This document shows positions 1 through 8,550 of a stretch of DNA of 64,000 bases, in pieces. The translations under genes and the position numbers were made by a program. How positions within the stretch are numbered: position 1 is the stretch's first letter; each line of letters starts with the position of its first letter. The DNA comes from Brevibacillus antibioticus (GTDB lineage Bacteria; Bacillota; Bacilli; Brevibacillales; Brevibacillaceae). Location of the stretch: NCBI RefSeq assembly GCF_005217615.1, contig NZ_SZNK01000001.1, positions 122,001-186,000 on the forward strand, written 5' to 3'. The notes under the pieces were generated by a model that was not told where the DNA came from, searched no databases, and worked only from the letters and a program-made list of their open reading frames with translations.

Positions 1-1158
1 AAAGATGGAAAGCTAGGTGTTTTTCATGGAGATGCCGATCAACCAGCGTGGTTATTCCCTTTAGACGATTATGAGAACATTTTTTGGCTGCATCAGGATG
101 CGTATGCTTTGAAGAAGTATGGATTATGGAGCATTGCCTTATCGCCGGAAAAGCGATGCAGTGATTTCGAATTCGATCTGGTGGTGAAAAAGCCACTGGT
201 CGAGGGTTTTGCTTATGCCTTCAAGGATCACGACGTTTATTTAGTAAGCGAGTACGGCCTGTCGAGGGCAGATAAAACGCTCGTTCTGGAGGAAGTCTGC
301 GATCGTTATTACAGCTATTATTTTGATGCCGAGATTCGCAAGCGACTGCTGGCCTATGCCAAAGGAGAGCAATCCGATGGTGACAGCGTAGATCAGTACA
401 CGCCGGTAGAAACGTTGTACAACCTGGGCATGGAAGCGTATGAAGCAGGTGACTATGAGAAAGCCATTCTGTACGATACGCTTGCGGCTAAAAAGGGCTA
501 TGACCCCTCCATGAACAACCTTGCCCATATGTATTACAGTCTGGAAGGCTTCGAGGATGCTGATAAAGCTTTTTACTGGTATGAATTAGGGGCTGCGGCA
601 GGCAACCACCATGCTATGAATGGATTAGGCTGTTGCTATCGACACGGGATAGGCACGGAGCCTGATGCCGATCAGGCTATTTACTGGATGGGCAAGGCGG
701 CAGAATACGGTCATGCTCTAGCTCACAACAATCTTGGCGCCACCTATTATGAGGGGGAGCTGGTGCCACAAGATTTGGACAAAGCCCTCTGGCATTATGA
801 ACAGGGAGAGGTATTAGGCTCTCCGGTTTTTGATTGGCTTGGCTATTTGCATGATTCAAAAGGGAATTACGAAAAGGCGCTGCATTATTATCAGCAGGAT
901 TACGAAGCAGGCAGCGATTTCAGTGCCTATAATTTGGGGATTTTCTACAGTAATGGGTATGGTACAGCCAAAAATATCGACGCCGCCATCACTTATTTTC
1001 ATGCTGCTTTGGAAAGAGATTACCCGCATGCACATATCGAGCTGGCAAGAATTTACCGGAATGAAGCTCAATATGTGGACGAGCTTCTGGCGAAACATCA
1101 CCTCGAAGAAGCAGAGAAGGCAGGGCTTGATATCCCTGAGGAGCTTGCACAATCGTAG
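1..1158 (+). CDS. Sel1/TPR-repeat protein, 5' end missing
   Basis: The frame is open from the first base, so the gene begins before the window; 385 residues are visible. The first 130 or so visible residues are a non-repeat region. From about residue 135 there are tandem Sel1/TPR-type helical hairpins, with recurring patterns such as LYNLGMEAYEAGDYEKA, AMNGLGCCY.HGIG and AHNNLGATYYEG. Such repeats are protein-interaction scaffolds, often in regulatory or stress proteins; no catalytic domain is seen in this part. The TTG at 109 and later internal ATGs are not needed as starts, because coding potential continues upstream. Specific partner unknown. Confidence 0.8.
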   Translation, partial: KDGKLGVFHGDADQPAWLFPLDDYENIFWLHQDAYALKKYGLWSIALSPEKRCSDFEFDLVVKKPLVEGFAYAFKDHDVYLVSEYGLSRADKTLVLEEVCDRYYSYYFDAEIRKRLLAYAKGEQSDGDSVDQYTPVETLYNLGMEAYEAGDYEKAILYDTLAAKKGYDPSMNNLAHMYYSLEGFEDADKAFYWYELGAAAGNHHAMNGLGCCYRHGIGTEPDADQAIYWMGKAAEYGHALAHNNLGATYYEGELVPQDLDKALWHYEQGEVLGSPVFDWLGYLHDSKGNYEKALHYYQQDYEAGSDFSAYNLGIFYSNGYGTAKNIDAAITYFHAALERDYPHAHIELARIYRNEAQYVDELLAKHHLEEAEKAGLDIPEELAQS

Positions 1159-1165
1159 AAAAAGC

Positions 1166-1202
1166 AAAAAGCGGATCGACAGGAAAAGTCGTCGGTCCGC
1201 TT
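1166..1202 (-). terminator. Rho-independent terminator for the RidA-family gene
   Basis: Arms 1171-1180 (GCGGATCGAC) and 1188-1200 pair with a small bulge. Read on the minus strand the hairpin is followed by TTTTTGC, immediately past the minus-strand stop codon at 1219. It also sits 3' of the Sel1 gene on the plus strand, but without a good plus-strand U-tract. Confidence 0.6.
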
Positions 1203-1218
1203 CCAACTAATCAGCATG

Positions 1219-1599
1219 CTAAACAATGGCTTCTACTTCAATTTCAACGAGCAGACGCGGGTCAATCAATGCCTTGACCTCAACCATTGTAGCGACAGGC
1301 TGAATCTCGCGGAAAAACTCTCCATGTGCTTTTCCGATCTCTTCCCACTTGCTGATATCCGTCACAAACATCCGTGTTCTGACCACATGAGACAAATCAG
1401 CATCTAATTCTCGCAATGCTTTTTCAATCGTCTCCAGGATGAACCGCGTTTGTTCATAGGCATCGTCCACACCAACGACTTCCCCGTCCTTCATGGCCGT
1501 AGTGCCAGCCACTTCAATACGGTCGCCGACTCGAATTGCGCGGCAATAGCCCACGACAGGTTCCCAAGGTGAACCCGTGAACACTTTCCTTCGATTCAT
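1219..1599 (-). CDS. RidA/YjgF/YER057c/UK114 family protein
   Basis: 126 residues, the usual length for the Rid family of trimeric enamine/imine deaminases and relatives. Family-typical features are the N-terminal SPWEPVVGYCRAIRVGD strand, VVRTRMFVTD near residue 75 and the C-terminal LVEIEVEAI. The family-defining deaminase arginine, normally in a P-A-R-S/T segment near residue 105, is replaced by PVATM here. This is therefore probably a non-RidA subgroup and imine deaminase activity is not certain. I chose ATG at 1599 because a GAGGGGGG ribosome binding site lies just upstream on the minus strand; the longer open frame to 1731 has no such site. Confidence 0.85.
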   Translation of the reverse strand: MNRRKVFTGSPWEPVVGYCRAIRVGDRIEVAGTTAMKDGEVVGVDDAYEQTRFILETIEKALRELDADLSHVVRTRMFVTDISKWEEIGKAHGEFFREIQPVATMVEVKALIDPRLLVEIEVEAIV

Positions 1600-1665
1600 G
1601 CTAGAAAGCCCCCCTCTTTTCCGCAATAATTGGAATATACTACAAAAAGAAGGCGAGTGGGGCGG

Positions 1666-1926
1666 ATGATGGACTTTTTTCTCACCCTTTTTTCCAAGTA
1701 CAAGTGCTTGATCCACACTGCGTTTGGTCATGAAGCATACATACGCGTGGTAAACAAGCTAAGTGCTCATGGCATTCGTTTTCGCACACGCATTCATTCT
1801 CATGCAGTTCGTCATTTAGGAGGAGACATGGCGATGTTGCCCCAAGAACAAGATCATAAGCAGTATGACATCTACGTGGCGAAAGAAGACGAACACCAAG
1901 CACATTTGGCGATTCATTCTCGGTGA
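1666..1926 (+). CDS. Small DUF2007-like protein
   Basis: 86 residues. The pattern of an N-terminal strand with HEAYIRVVNKL, a central GIRFRTRI segment and a C-terminal YDIYVAKED is like the DUF2007 (putative signal-transducing protein) fold, which occurs as small stand-alone proteins in Firmicutes. The start at the first ATG of the ATGATG pair follows a purine-rich GAGTGGGGCGG site. It is divergent from the RidA-family gene. No function can be assigned. Confidence 0.6.
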   Translation: MMDFFLTLFSKYKCLIHTAFGHEAYIRVVNKLSAHGIRFRTRIHSHAVRHLGGDMAMLPQEQDHKQYDIYVAKEDEHQAHLAIHSR

Positions 1927-1934
1927 TGGATACC

Positions 1935-1963
1935 TATACGATCATGACAACCTCTTATATAAT
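1935..1963 (+). promoter_or_regulatory. Possible SigA promoter of the nitroreductase gene
   Basis: A perfect TATAAT lies at 1958-1963, about 45 bases before the nitroreductase start. The hexamer 17 bases upstream (TATACG) matches TTGACA at only three positions, so the -35 is weak. Confidence 0.4.
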
Positions 1964-2007
1964 GAGTGGGATCAGTAAGAAAATGGTACATCCGAGGAGG
2001 AACCAAT

Positions 2008-2565
2008 ATGTCCGTACTAGAGGCACTCAAAAACAGAAGAGCCGTGCGTAACTATATTCCAAAAGAAGTAGAAACCGAAAAAATCCAAGCGTTGCTAGAT
2101 TGCGCAGTGTTAGCTCCGAACGACCGCTTGCGTCAACCGTGGCATTTTTATGTGATCAGAGGAGAAGCGAAGCTGCGGTTCGAGGAAATCGCGAAGGAGT
2201 TTTTGCTGGAGCGTTTTCCGACCAAGCCGAATCTCGTACAGGATTCCTTGGCCGTCCTGGAAAAAACACCGCTCGTCATTGTTGCCACCGCTGATGTGAT
2301 CCCAGGGGATGAAGCATCCTCAGAGGATAATGAATACGCGGTTTGCTGCGCGATTCACTCCATGTGGCTGGCAGCAAAGGAACTGGGACTGGGCATGGTT
2401 TGGCGCACGAGAGGAGTCGGCTTGGTTCGCGACGAGCGCTTGCTGCAATTCCTCGGATCGCCTGAAAATAAAAAGGTCGTGGGCACGCTATTCATTGGCT
2501 ATCCCGAGGCAGATACTCCTGAAACCAGTCGGGTAGCAGCGGAAGAAAAGACGACCTGGCTGTAA
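2008..2565 (+). CDS. Nitroreductase family protein
   Basis: 185 residues, a normal length for FMN-dependent nitroreductase-fold NAD(P)H oxidoreductases. The N-terminal ALKNRRAVRNYIPKEV is the classic FMN-phosphate-binding start of the family. LAPNDRLRQPWHFYVI follows, and LGLGMVWRTRGVG in the second half is the second cofactor region. Start at 2008 is preceded by GAGGAGG with good spacing; the open frame to 1966 lacks a ribosome binding site. Likely reduces quinones or nitroaromatics; physiological substrate unknown. Stand-alone gene. Confidence 0.88.
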   Translation: MSVLEALKNRRAVRNYIPKEVETEKIQALLDCAVLAPNDRLRQPWHFYVIRGEAKLRFEEIAKEFLLERFPTKPNLVQDSLAVLEKTPLVIVATADVIPGDEASSEDNEYAVCCAIHSMWLAAKELGLGMVWRTRGVGLVRDERLLQFLGSPENKKVVGTLFIGYPEADTPETSRVAAEEKTTWL

Positions 2566-2727
2566 AATGACACCCAAGGGATGAAGATTCATTCGAAATG
2601 GATGTATTTGTTTTTCAAAAGGAAGATCATCTTCAAAAAAGAGTGAAGCACTTTGCAACTAAGCTTCCTCATGGACGTATAAATGGTAAAGGTTACACCG
2701 TACATATCGAGGGGAGTTGTTTCATTC

Positions 2728-3342
2728 ATGTTTGGAAAGCTTGCAGCAGACGCGCTCGGCTTGAGCAATGTGGGAATTGTGGTAAAACCAGCGGATTACG
2801 ACAAGGTGGACGCTGATGATTACATCATGCATGAGGACAATGAGAAAATCTATTTTTTGATCAAATCAAAGTCCGACGAATATTGCTTCACCAATCTGGG
2901 ACTAGTGCATCTGGATGGAACGAGTGCCACCAGCAAAAAACGCATGTTGCGCCGCTATTCCTACCATACACACCCGATCTCTAACGTGTATCTGGAAACA
3001 GCCGGAACCGTCGATTTGGATGTGGAAATCAAGTTCACGATGGGCAATGAGCACTACTCGATCGATGTAAACAAAAAGCATTTGGAGGAATTAAAAGACC
3101 TCTACAAAGCACTTGTGAAGATCGCCTCGACTATGCACGATAACGAACTTGCGCTCCAACATGCAAAAGAAAGCCTCCACGTCGCCCAAAGCACACTGGG
3201 GCGCGTAACTGGGCAACAAGCAGACGTAGCTTCACAATTCAAGTCCATCAACCAATACACCTTCGATTGGCTGGAGGACATCCGATACAAGTATGTCGTC
3301 AAAGATTTTGGTAAAGTCTTTGAAAAATATATTCATAACTAA
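2728..3342 (+). CDS. yvbH: YvbH-like PH-domain protein
   Basis: 204 residues. The region MFGKLAADALGLSNVGIVV, with DKVDADDYIMHEDNEKIYFLIK, is very like Bacillus subtilis YvbH: a bacterial pleckstrin-homology domain (about residues 10-110) followed by a helical YvbH oligomerisation region (about 120-204). Role unknown in the family; cytoplasmic, no signal or membrane segment. I chose ATG at 2728 because it aligns with the family start and follows GAGGGGAG; the ATG at 2683 would add 15 unconserved residues. Confidence 0.85.
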   Translation: MFGKLAADALGLSNVGIVVKPADYDKVDADDYIMHEDNEKIYFLIKSKSDEYCFTNLGLVHLDGTSATSKKRMLRRYSYHTHPISNVYLETAGTVDLDVEIKFTMGNEHYSIDVNKKHLEELKDLYKALVKIASTMHDNELALQHAKESLHVAQSTLGRVTGQQADVASQFKSINQYTFDWLEDIRYKYVVKDFGKVFEKYIHN

Positions 3343-3360
3343 ACAGTAGCAACTAAGAGA

Positions 3361-3390
3361 AAAGAGCCCCTTTAAAGAGGCTCTTTTTGT
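3361..3390 (+). terminator. Terminator after the YvbH-like gene
   Basis: AAAGAGCC (3361-3368) pairs with GGCTCTTT (3379-3386) and is followed by TTT. The minus-strand reading also ends in a T-rich tract, so it may act in both directions between the convergent genes. Confidence 0.85.
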
Positions 3391-3445
3391 ATTCAAGCGA
3401 AATCTTCGGCAAGCCCCACTCCCAATGCAGTTCGAAACGAGTGCC

Positions 3446-3563
3446 CCATCAGCTGTACGGGAAGGTGTGTCACATGTTTGGAAGGAGACCGCCCGAACAA
3501 AGTGAGGAAAAAGGCGACTGGAAAACATGTGGCACGCCTTCCTCCCGACCACTACAGCCTGAT
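3446..3563 (+). other. Long stem-loop between convergent genes, possible structured RNA
   Basis: The 20-base arms at 3460-3479 and 3523-3542 pair completely if read as plus-strand RNA, with two G-U wobbles; read from the other strand those positions are A-C mismatches. Flanking segments (CATCAG, CTGTA and CGGG on the left against CCCG, TACAG and CTGATG on the right) extend the pairing with bulges to about 3446-3563. The 43-base loop region is purine rich. I see no open reading frame of note. It lies between the YvbH-like gene and the convergent PucR-type gene. It could be a small RNA, a 3' UTR element or a small foldback repeat. Confidence 0.5.
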
Positions 3564-3582
3564 GACCAAGCCCTTCCGAGTT

Positions 3583-5277
3583 TTACTCCTTATGCAAAAG
3601 CTTACCGATCTTGAGCGCCAGCTGGATTTGCAGTAGTTCCTCCGAGTTTTTCAAATCCATGTTCAAAATCTCCTTGATCTTCTCAATTCGGTAAATAAAC
3701 GTATTGCGGTGAATGAACATCGCTTTCGCCGCTTCACTGACGTTTTGATTGTACAGAAAATAATTGTCCAAGGTCACCATGAGGCTCGTACCGAACTCTT
3801 GATCATGCTCGTACAGCTTCCCCAGACGCTTCAAAAAGAAGTCTTCCAATTCAATGTCCTTAATGTTGGAACCCAGGAAATGATAGACGGAGTAATCATC
3901 GAAATGAGAGACTTCGCCCTTGCTGTTGAACTTTTGCATTAGGCGGATCGCTTCATGTGCTTCGGTAAAGCTCTTATGGAGAGAAGCGATGTTTTTATAC
4001 TGACGTCCGACCCCAATAAAGAACAAGGTTTTCTTGATTTTATCCACGAGAGCGCTGTACAGCTCATTCGCGAATTGCTTGGCTTCACTTGCAGACACCA
4101 CGGGTTTTTGCTCGTTTTGTCCGATGAGGATAATGATTCGATTGTTCCGATAAAAGCAGGTGATTTCTCCAGGAGCTTTACTCGAATTGTCATAGACGAG
4201 GTCAACACACTTTTTGGCGATCCGATCCAGCTCGTATTTGCGATCGATGATATCCTCCAAATTTTCCAGCTCAATCGGCTCGATATTCATGACCATACAA
4301 AAATACATGTAGCTCGATTGCAATCCGTGCAAATCACACAAGGTTTGCAGCGAGTCAGAGGACGTAATTTTACCTGTGAGCAAGTCATCGAAAAAGTCTT
4401 GCCTGATCTTCAGCTTCACTTCCTCGATTTCCCTCGCCTTGATCCGCTCCAGCGCCACGATCGTGGATGCTTGCTCTAACACGATGTAGTCAAATTCGGT
4501 AAGCTCCCAAACGGTTTGCCAGACGACGATGTATCCATAGATGTGGTTAGCTACAGCAACGGGTAGAATCCTGCATTTAACTTCATAATCCTTCGCATGG
4601 TAGATACGCTTGATCGACTTTTTGATCTGGCTAATATTTCGCGGAACGGACTCCGTGAAGTCACGGGTAAAAACAGGCCTGTTTTTGCTTAAGGTCAGGC
4701 AGGAGTCAAGCGGAATCGGATTGTGCCAGATTTCCGTGTAATGAAGCAGATGCCAGTCCTGGTCCAGTATAAGGATCGGGTTGTTGATCGTCTCAGACAG
4801 CTCGGAGGCGATGCGATCCAGTCCGCCACCTTCCAGCGCAATGCGAAACAGGGCGTTATGCATGTCCAATGTTTTGCGATTCAACAAATCGTAGCGCCCG
4901 GAGGCTTTTTCGTTAATAATGGCAATCACTTTCGACAGCGTGTATTCAAAAGGCAGGGCCAAAAGCGGCAGTCCATACTTGTTGGCATGATCAATCATGT
5001 TTTGCGGGATTTGATCGAAATAGCGATGCATCTTAATGCAGAGCCCGGAGCAGTTGATCTCCGCCAATTCCTTTATGATTGTATTTTGCAGCTCGGAATT
5101 GTCCTTGAAAATATATCCGGTGGAGAGCAGTAATTCATTAGAAGACAGCCAGTCAAAAGCATCCGGGTTCTCCATGATATTGACGATGGAGATGACGTTG
5201 TTAATGCCTTGCTCTCCTGCGATGATTTTGATGCCGTCTATGGATTGAATGGTAAGCAAATCTTTGATGGTCAGCAC
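3583..5277 (-). CDS. PucR-family transcriptional regulator
   Basis: 564 residues. The N-terminal domain (about 1-125, starting LTIKDLLTI) matches the purine-catabolism regulator PucR N-terminal domain. A central GAF/CdaR-like part follows. The C-terminal HTH (about 500-560, with NVSEAAKAMFIHRNTFIYRIEKI) is the PucR/CdaR helix-turn-helix. PucR of Bacillus subtilis controls ureide and purine catabolism, and this gene is divergent from a ureide operon, so it is the likely local regulator. I chose GTG at 5277 because AAAGGAG lies eight bases upstream; longer versions starting at 5328 or 5286 have no well spaced site. Confidence 0.88.
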   Translation of the reverse strand: MLTIKDLLTIQSIDGIKIIAGEQGINNVISIVNIMENPDAFDWLSSNELLLSTGYIFKDNSELQNTIIKELAEINCSGLCIKMHRYFDQIPQNMIDHANKYGLPLLALPFEYTLSKVIAIINEKASGRYDLLNRKTLDMHNALFRIALEGGGLDRIASELSETINNPILILDQDWHLLHYTEIWHNPIPLDSCLTLSKNRPVFTRDFTESVPRNISQIKKSIKRIYHAKDYEVKCRILPVAVANHIYGYIVVWQTVWELTEFDYIVLEQASTIVALERIKAREIEEVKLKIRQDFFDDLLTGKITSSDSLQTLCDLHGLQSSYMYFCMVMNIEPIELENLEDIIDRKYELDRIAKKCVDLVYDNSSKAPGEITCFYRNNRIIILIGQNEQKPVVSASEAKQFANELYSALVDKIKKTLFFIGVGRQYKNIASLHKSFTEAHEAIRLMQKFNSKGEVSHFDDYSVYHFLGSNIKDIELEDFFLKRLGKLYEHDQEFGTSLMVTLDNYFLYNQNVSEAAKAMFIHRNTFIYRIEKIKEILNMDLKNSEELLQIQLALKIGKLLHKE

Positions 5278-5407
5278 CTTGTTCACTCCTTTGCCACAAA
5301 GGGATTCCTGTAATTGTGCAATGTGCACAAGTGAACCTCAATTTTTTTAGTTTCCATACACAATGACGATTCCATCCACCCTGTCTAAAATAATGATGTA
5401 AGTACGT

Positions 5408-5444
5408 GGTGCTTGTCTAATTGTTTTTTAAAAGAGCAAGCACC
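5408..5444. promoter_or_regulatory. Inverted repeat upstream of the ureide operon
   Basis: GGTGCTTG (5408-5415) is repeated inverted as CAAGCACC (5437-5444), 50-85 bases before the ankyrin gene and in the PucR-type regulator's divergent region. It could be the operator of that regulator or a leader hairpin; nothing in the sequence decides. Confidence 0.4.
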
Positions 5445-5493
5445 GAGCCAATCTTGGCGGGTTGTTCAATCACGAGATCATGGAGGGCTTACT

Positions 5494-6102
5494 ATGACAG
5501 ACAAAAGCGTAGTACAAGCATTTCTCGAGGCAGCGGCTGAGGGGAATATCGAAGCACTGAAAAAGCATCTGGAGCAGGGCGTAGATATTAACGCAAGAAA
5601 CAGACAAAAGCGTACAGCGATTCTGACTGCTGCGATGAACGACAAATTGGAAGCGGTATCGTTTTTGGTAGAAGCAGGTGCAGATGTAGATTTGCAGGAT
5701 GAGACATGCTTCAACCCGTTCTTGTTCGGTTGCATCAACGGCAAGCTGGAGCTCGTCAAAATGATGATCAAGGCAGGAACAAACCTGGAGCTGTTGACTC
5801 GTTTTGGTGGCGTAGGGATTACCCCAGCGTCTGAAAAAGGTCATGTGGACATCGTACGTGAGCTCGTAACGACGACTGACATCAATGTAAACCATACGAA
5901 CTTTGTGGGCTGGACACCACTGATCGAAGCGATCATCTTAGGTGATGGCGGTGAAAAGCAACAAACGATCATCAAGCTGTTGATTGAGCATGGCTGCAAT
6001 GTGCACATGGTAGATAAATACGGCGTAACACCGCTTGAGCTTGCGAGAAGAAAAGGCTACACCGAAATCGAAAACATCTTGCTGGAAGCAGGAGCCAAGT
6101 AA
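5494..6102 (+). CDS. Ankyrin-repeat protein leading the ureide operon
   Basis: 202 residues made of about five to six ankyrin repeats. Typical repeat cores are visible: GNIEALKKHLEQGVDINARN, KLEAVSFLVEAGADVDLQD, GHVDIVRELV and DKYGVTPLELARRKGYTEI. Cytoplasmic, no signal peptide, no enzymatic domain. ATG at 5494 follows a GGAGGG site. It ends nine bases before the AllH-type gene, so it is probably the first gene of that operon. Ankyrin proteins are protein-binding modules; a role in assembling or regulating the following multi-subunit enzyme is only an inference from position. Confidence 0.85.
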   Translation: MTDKSVVQAFLEAAAEGNIEALKKHLEQGVDINARNRQKRTAILTAAMNDKLEAVSFLVEAGADVDLQDETCFNPFLFGCINGKLELVKMMIKAGTNLELLTRFGGVGITPASEKGHVDIVRELVTTTDINVNHTNFVGWTPLIEAIILGDGGEKQQTIIKLLIEHGCNVHMVDKYGVTPLELARRKGYTEIENILLEAGAK

Positions 6103-6110
6103 AGCGTCCC

Positions 6111-7022
6111 ATGTACATCCAGGCGTTGTCTGGCGATGCTGGTTTCCTTGAGCGTTTGGCACGATCAAACTTTAGCGGGACCGTACACAGTACTTTTGAG
6201 CGCACGATCAATCTGAAATGCAGCGAAAACGGGGAATTGTACACCATTGGCAACCATCAGCTAGACAATGCACCGAACACGCTCATTATTGATGTAAAAG
6301 GCTTTTCAGAGCTGGGGCTGCCCGTTAATACTCCGGTCATCACCGAAGATGGCACGCTCGTTATCGGAGCGGATTTGCGAATATGGATTCAGCAAGCAGC
6401 AAAGTGGGAAGGGGTCCTTCCTTCCTATCCTTGTGACATAGAAGCCGTAGAAGTATTGCGCCGAAATGTGGCGTTCACGAAAAACTACGTAGACGAATAC
6501 GGCAAGACGGGGGGCATGAAGATGTCCTCCCAACCTGCCAGTCCGTTTGAGAAAGAGATGTCCCGTATGCTGATCCAGCGTGCAGGTATGCTTTCCAACG
6601 ATCTGGCGAACAAACGCATAGAGTCAGCTACTCAGCATGCGATAAGTCTTATCGGACTGGGGCCGGGGTTAACACCATCGGGTGACGACTTTTTAGTGGG
6701 ATTGTGCAGTGTATACAAGATGCAAAACATTTCCTCTTGTTTGTCATGCCCATTTTTCGATGAAATCGTCCGTTCGTCCCAAGCATTAACGAACGAAATC
6801 AGTGCGATCACGCTGAAAAAAGCAGCACATGGACAAGTAAGAGAGTCGCTAAATGACCTGCTTTCATGCATGATATCCGGCTCCTTGGAAGAGCTTGTCC
6901 CTGCTTTAGACAAAATCATCAGGATCGGCTCGTCGTCGGGTACGGATATCCTGCTTGGCATCCTATGTGGTTTGGAACGAAATCTAGAAGCTGGAGGTAA
7001 TGTATGTCTACCAAAGTCGTAA
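6111..7022 (+). CDS. allH: DUF2877 protein, AllH-type oxamate carbamoyltransferase subunit
   Basis: 303 residues. The glycine-rich GLGPGLTPSGDDFLVG near residue 185 and GSSSGTDILLGILCGL near the end are hallmarks of DUF2877 (E. coli YlbF/AllH). In enterobacteria the fdrA, ylbE and ylbF products are the proposed catabolic oxamate carbamoyltransferase of allantoin breakdown, which yields oxamate and carbamoyl phosphate. Here the same trio is contiguous, with carbamate kinase nearby, so the assignment rests on both family and context. The gene overlaps the next by 19 bases. The start at 6111 has only a distant GGAG in the preceding coding region, so the exact start is less sure. Confidence 0.82.
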   Translation: MYIQALSGDAGFLERLARSNFSGTVHSTFERTINLKCSENGELYTIGNHQLDNAPNTLIIDVKGFSELGLPVNTPVITEDGTLVIGADLRIWIQQAAKWEGVLPSYPCDIEAVEVLRRNVAFTKNYVDEYGKTGGMKMSSQPASPFEKEMSRMLIQRAGMLSNDLANKRIESATQHAISLIGLGPGLTPSGDDFLVGLCSVYKMQNISSCLSCPFFDEIVRSSQALTNEISAITLKKAAHGQVRESLNDLLSCMISGSLEELVPALDKIIRIGSSSGTDILLGILCGLERNLEAGGNVCLPKS

Positions 7023-8548
7023 TCAAGCAAAGCACGTATTTTGACTCGGTATCCCTGATGTCTCTCTCTACAAAAGCGAATCAAATTGAAGGTGTCGAAC
7101 AAGCGGTTATCGCGATGGGCACCGACATGAATAAAGAGGTATTGAAAAACGTCGGTTTGCTCACACCTGAGCTAGAAGCAGCGAAAACGAGCGACTTGAT
7201 GATCGTGGTGAAGGCAGCGACAGACGAGCTGTGCGAGAGTGCTCTCATCGCCATCGAAGAGTTGTTCAAGAAAAAAGGCGGCAGCAAATCTGCAACGGAG
7301 ATCAAATACTCCACGATTGATTCTGCGGCAGCCAGCATTCCAGAGGCAAACCTGGCTGTCATCTCGGTAAACGGCGCATTTGCAGCGAGAGAAGCGAGAA
7401 AAGCATTGGAAAACGATCTGCATGTCATGCTGTTCAGCGATAACGTGAGCATCGAGGAAGAAATCGCCCTCAAGCAATTCGCGCATGAAAAAGGTCTCTT
7501 GATGATGGGGCCTGACTGCGGTACAGCTATTATCGGCAATGTGGCGCTGTGCTTCGGAAACGCTGTGAGAAAAGGCAACATCGGGATCGTAGGTGCATCT
7601 GGTACAGGCAGCCAAGAGGTGAGCGTGCGTATCCACGACTTCGGCGGCGGTATCACGCAGCTGATCGGTACAGGCGGTCGCGACCTCTCCGAGCAAGTCG
7701 GCGGCATCATGATGCTCGATGGAATCAAAGCACTGGAAGAGGATGAGGCGACAAAGGTCATCGTACTCATTTCCAAGCCACCAGCAGCAAGTGTACAGGA
7801 AAAAGTGTTGGCGCAAGTGAAAAGCTGCAAAAAACCTGTCGTTGTGTATTTCATTGGTGGAGAAGAAACGCCAGTTCTGGAAGCAGGTGGACATTTTGCG
7901 AAGACGAGCAAGGAAGCAGCCATCAAAGCAGTTGTGCTGGCTGGTGCCAATGAAGACGAGCTTAACAAGCGCGCACTCAACTGGCCGTTGATTGAAGAAG
8001 TGCGGGCAAAGCTGACACCGGAACAAAAATACGTCCGCGGGCTGTTCTGCGGCGGTACGCTGTGCGACGAAGCCATGTACCTCGCGATGGACAAGTATGA
8101 AGACGTATACAGCAACATCCAAAAGAAAGCAGACTACAAGCTGAAAAACATCCATGAGAGCAAGGCTCACACGTTCCTCGACATGGGCGATGACGACTTT
8201 ACAAATGGCAAACCGCACCCGATGATCGATCCTTCCACGCGCATCGCAAGATTTTTGGAAGAAGCAAAAGATCCTTCTGTCGGTGTCATTCTGATGGACT
8301 TCATCTTGGGCTTCGGTTCCCACGAAGATCCTGTCGGCGTGATGCTGCCAGCGATCCTGGAAGCAAAAGCGAATGCTGCCAAGGAAGGCAGACACCTGGA
8401 AATCCTGGGCTACGTGCTGGGTACAGACCTCGATACACCGAACTTTGATGAGCAAGTGAAGAAGCTGATGGATGCGGGTGTCACGATTGCAAGCAGCAGC
8501 ACGAACGCAGGTCTTCTGGCTAGAGAATTTGTTGCGAAAGGGGAATAA
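7004..8548 (+). CDS. fdrA: FdrA/AllF protein, acyl-CoA synthetase-like subunit
   Basis: 514 residues, the usual size of FdrA. It has the succinyl-CoA-ligase-like fold with a nucleotide-binding-like GIVGASGTGSQE loop near residue 193 and TQLIGTGGRDLSEQVGG after it, but there is no reason to expect CoA ligation. In the AllFGH model it forms oxamate carbamoyltransferase with the neighbouring AllG and AllH proteins. GGAGGT lies eight bases before ATG at 7004 inside the preceding gene, indicating translational coupling. Three bases separate its stop from the next start. Confidence 0.88.
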   Translation: MSTKVVIKQSTYFDSVSLMSLSTKANQIEGVEQAVIAMGTDMNKEVLKNVGLLTPELEAAKTSDLMIVVKAATDELCESALIAIEELFKKKGGSKSATEIKYSTIDSAAASIPEANLAVISVNGAFAAREARKALENDLHVMLFSDNVSIEEEIALKQFAHEKGLLMMGPDCGTAIIGNVALCFGNAVRKGNIGIVGASGTGSQEVSVRIHDFGGGITQLIGTGGRDLSEQVGGIMMLDGIKALEEDEATKVIVLISKPPAASVQEKVLAQVKSCKKPVVVYFIGGEETPVLEAGGHFAKTSKEAAIKAVVLAGANEDELNKRALNWPLIEEVRAKLTPEQKYVRGLFCGGTLCDEAMYLAMDKYEDVYSNIQKKADYKLKNIHESKAHTFLDMGDDDFTNGKPHPMIDPSTRIARFLEEAKDPSVGVILMDFILGFGSHEDPVGVMLPAILEAKANAAKEGRHLEILGYVLGTDLDTPNFDEQVKKLMDAGVTIASSSTNAGLLAREFVAKGE

Positions 8549-8550
8549 TC

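Noticed and set aside
7081-8118. Long minus-strand open frame of 345 codons opposite the FdrA gene
   Set aside because: It mirrors codon bias of the FdrA gene, has no ribosome binding site and no recognisable domain; the plus-strand protein is a clear family member.
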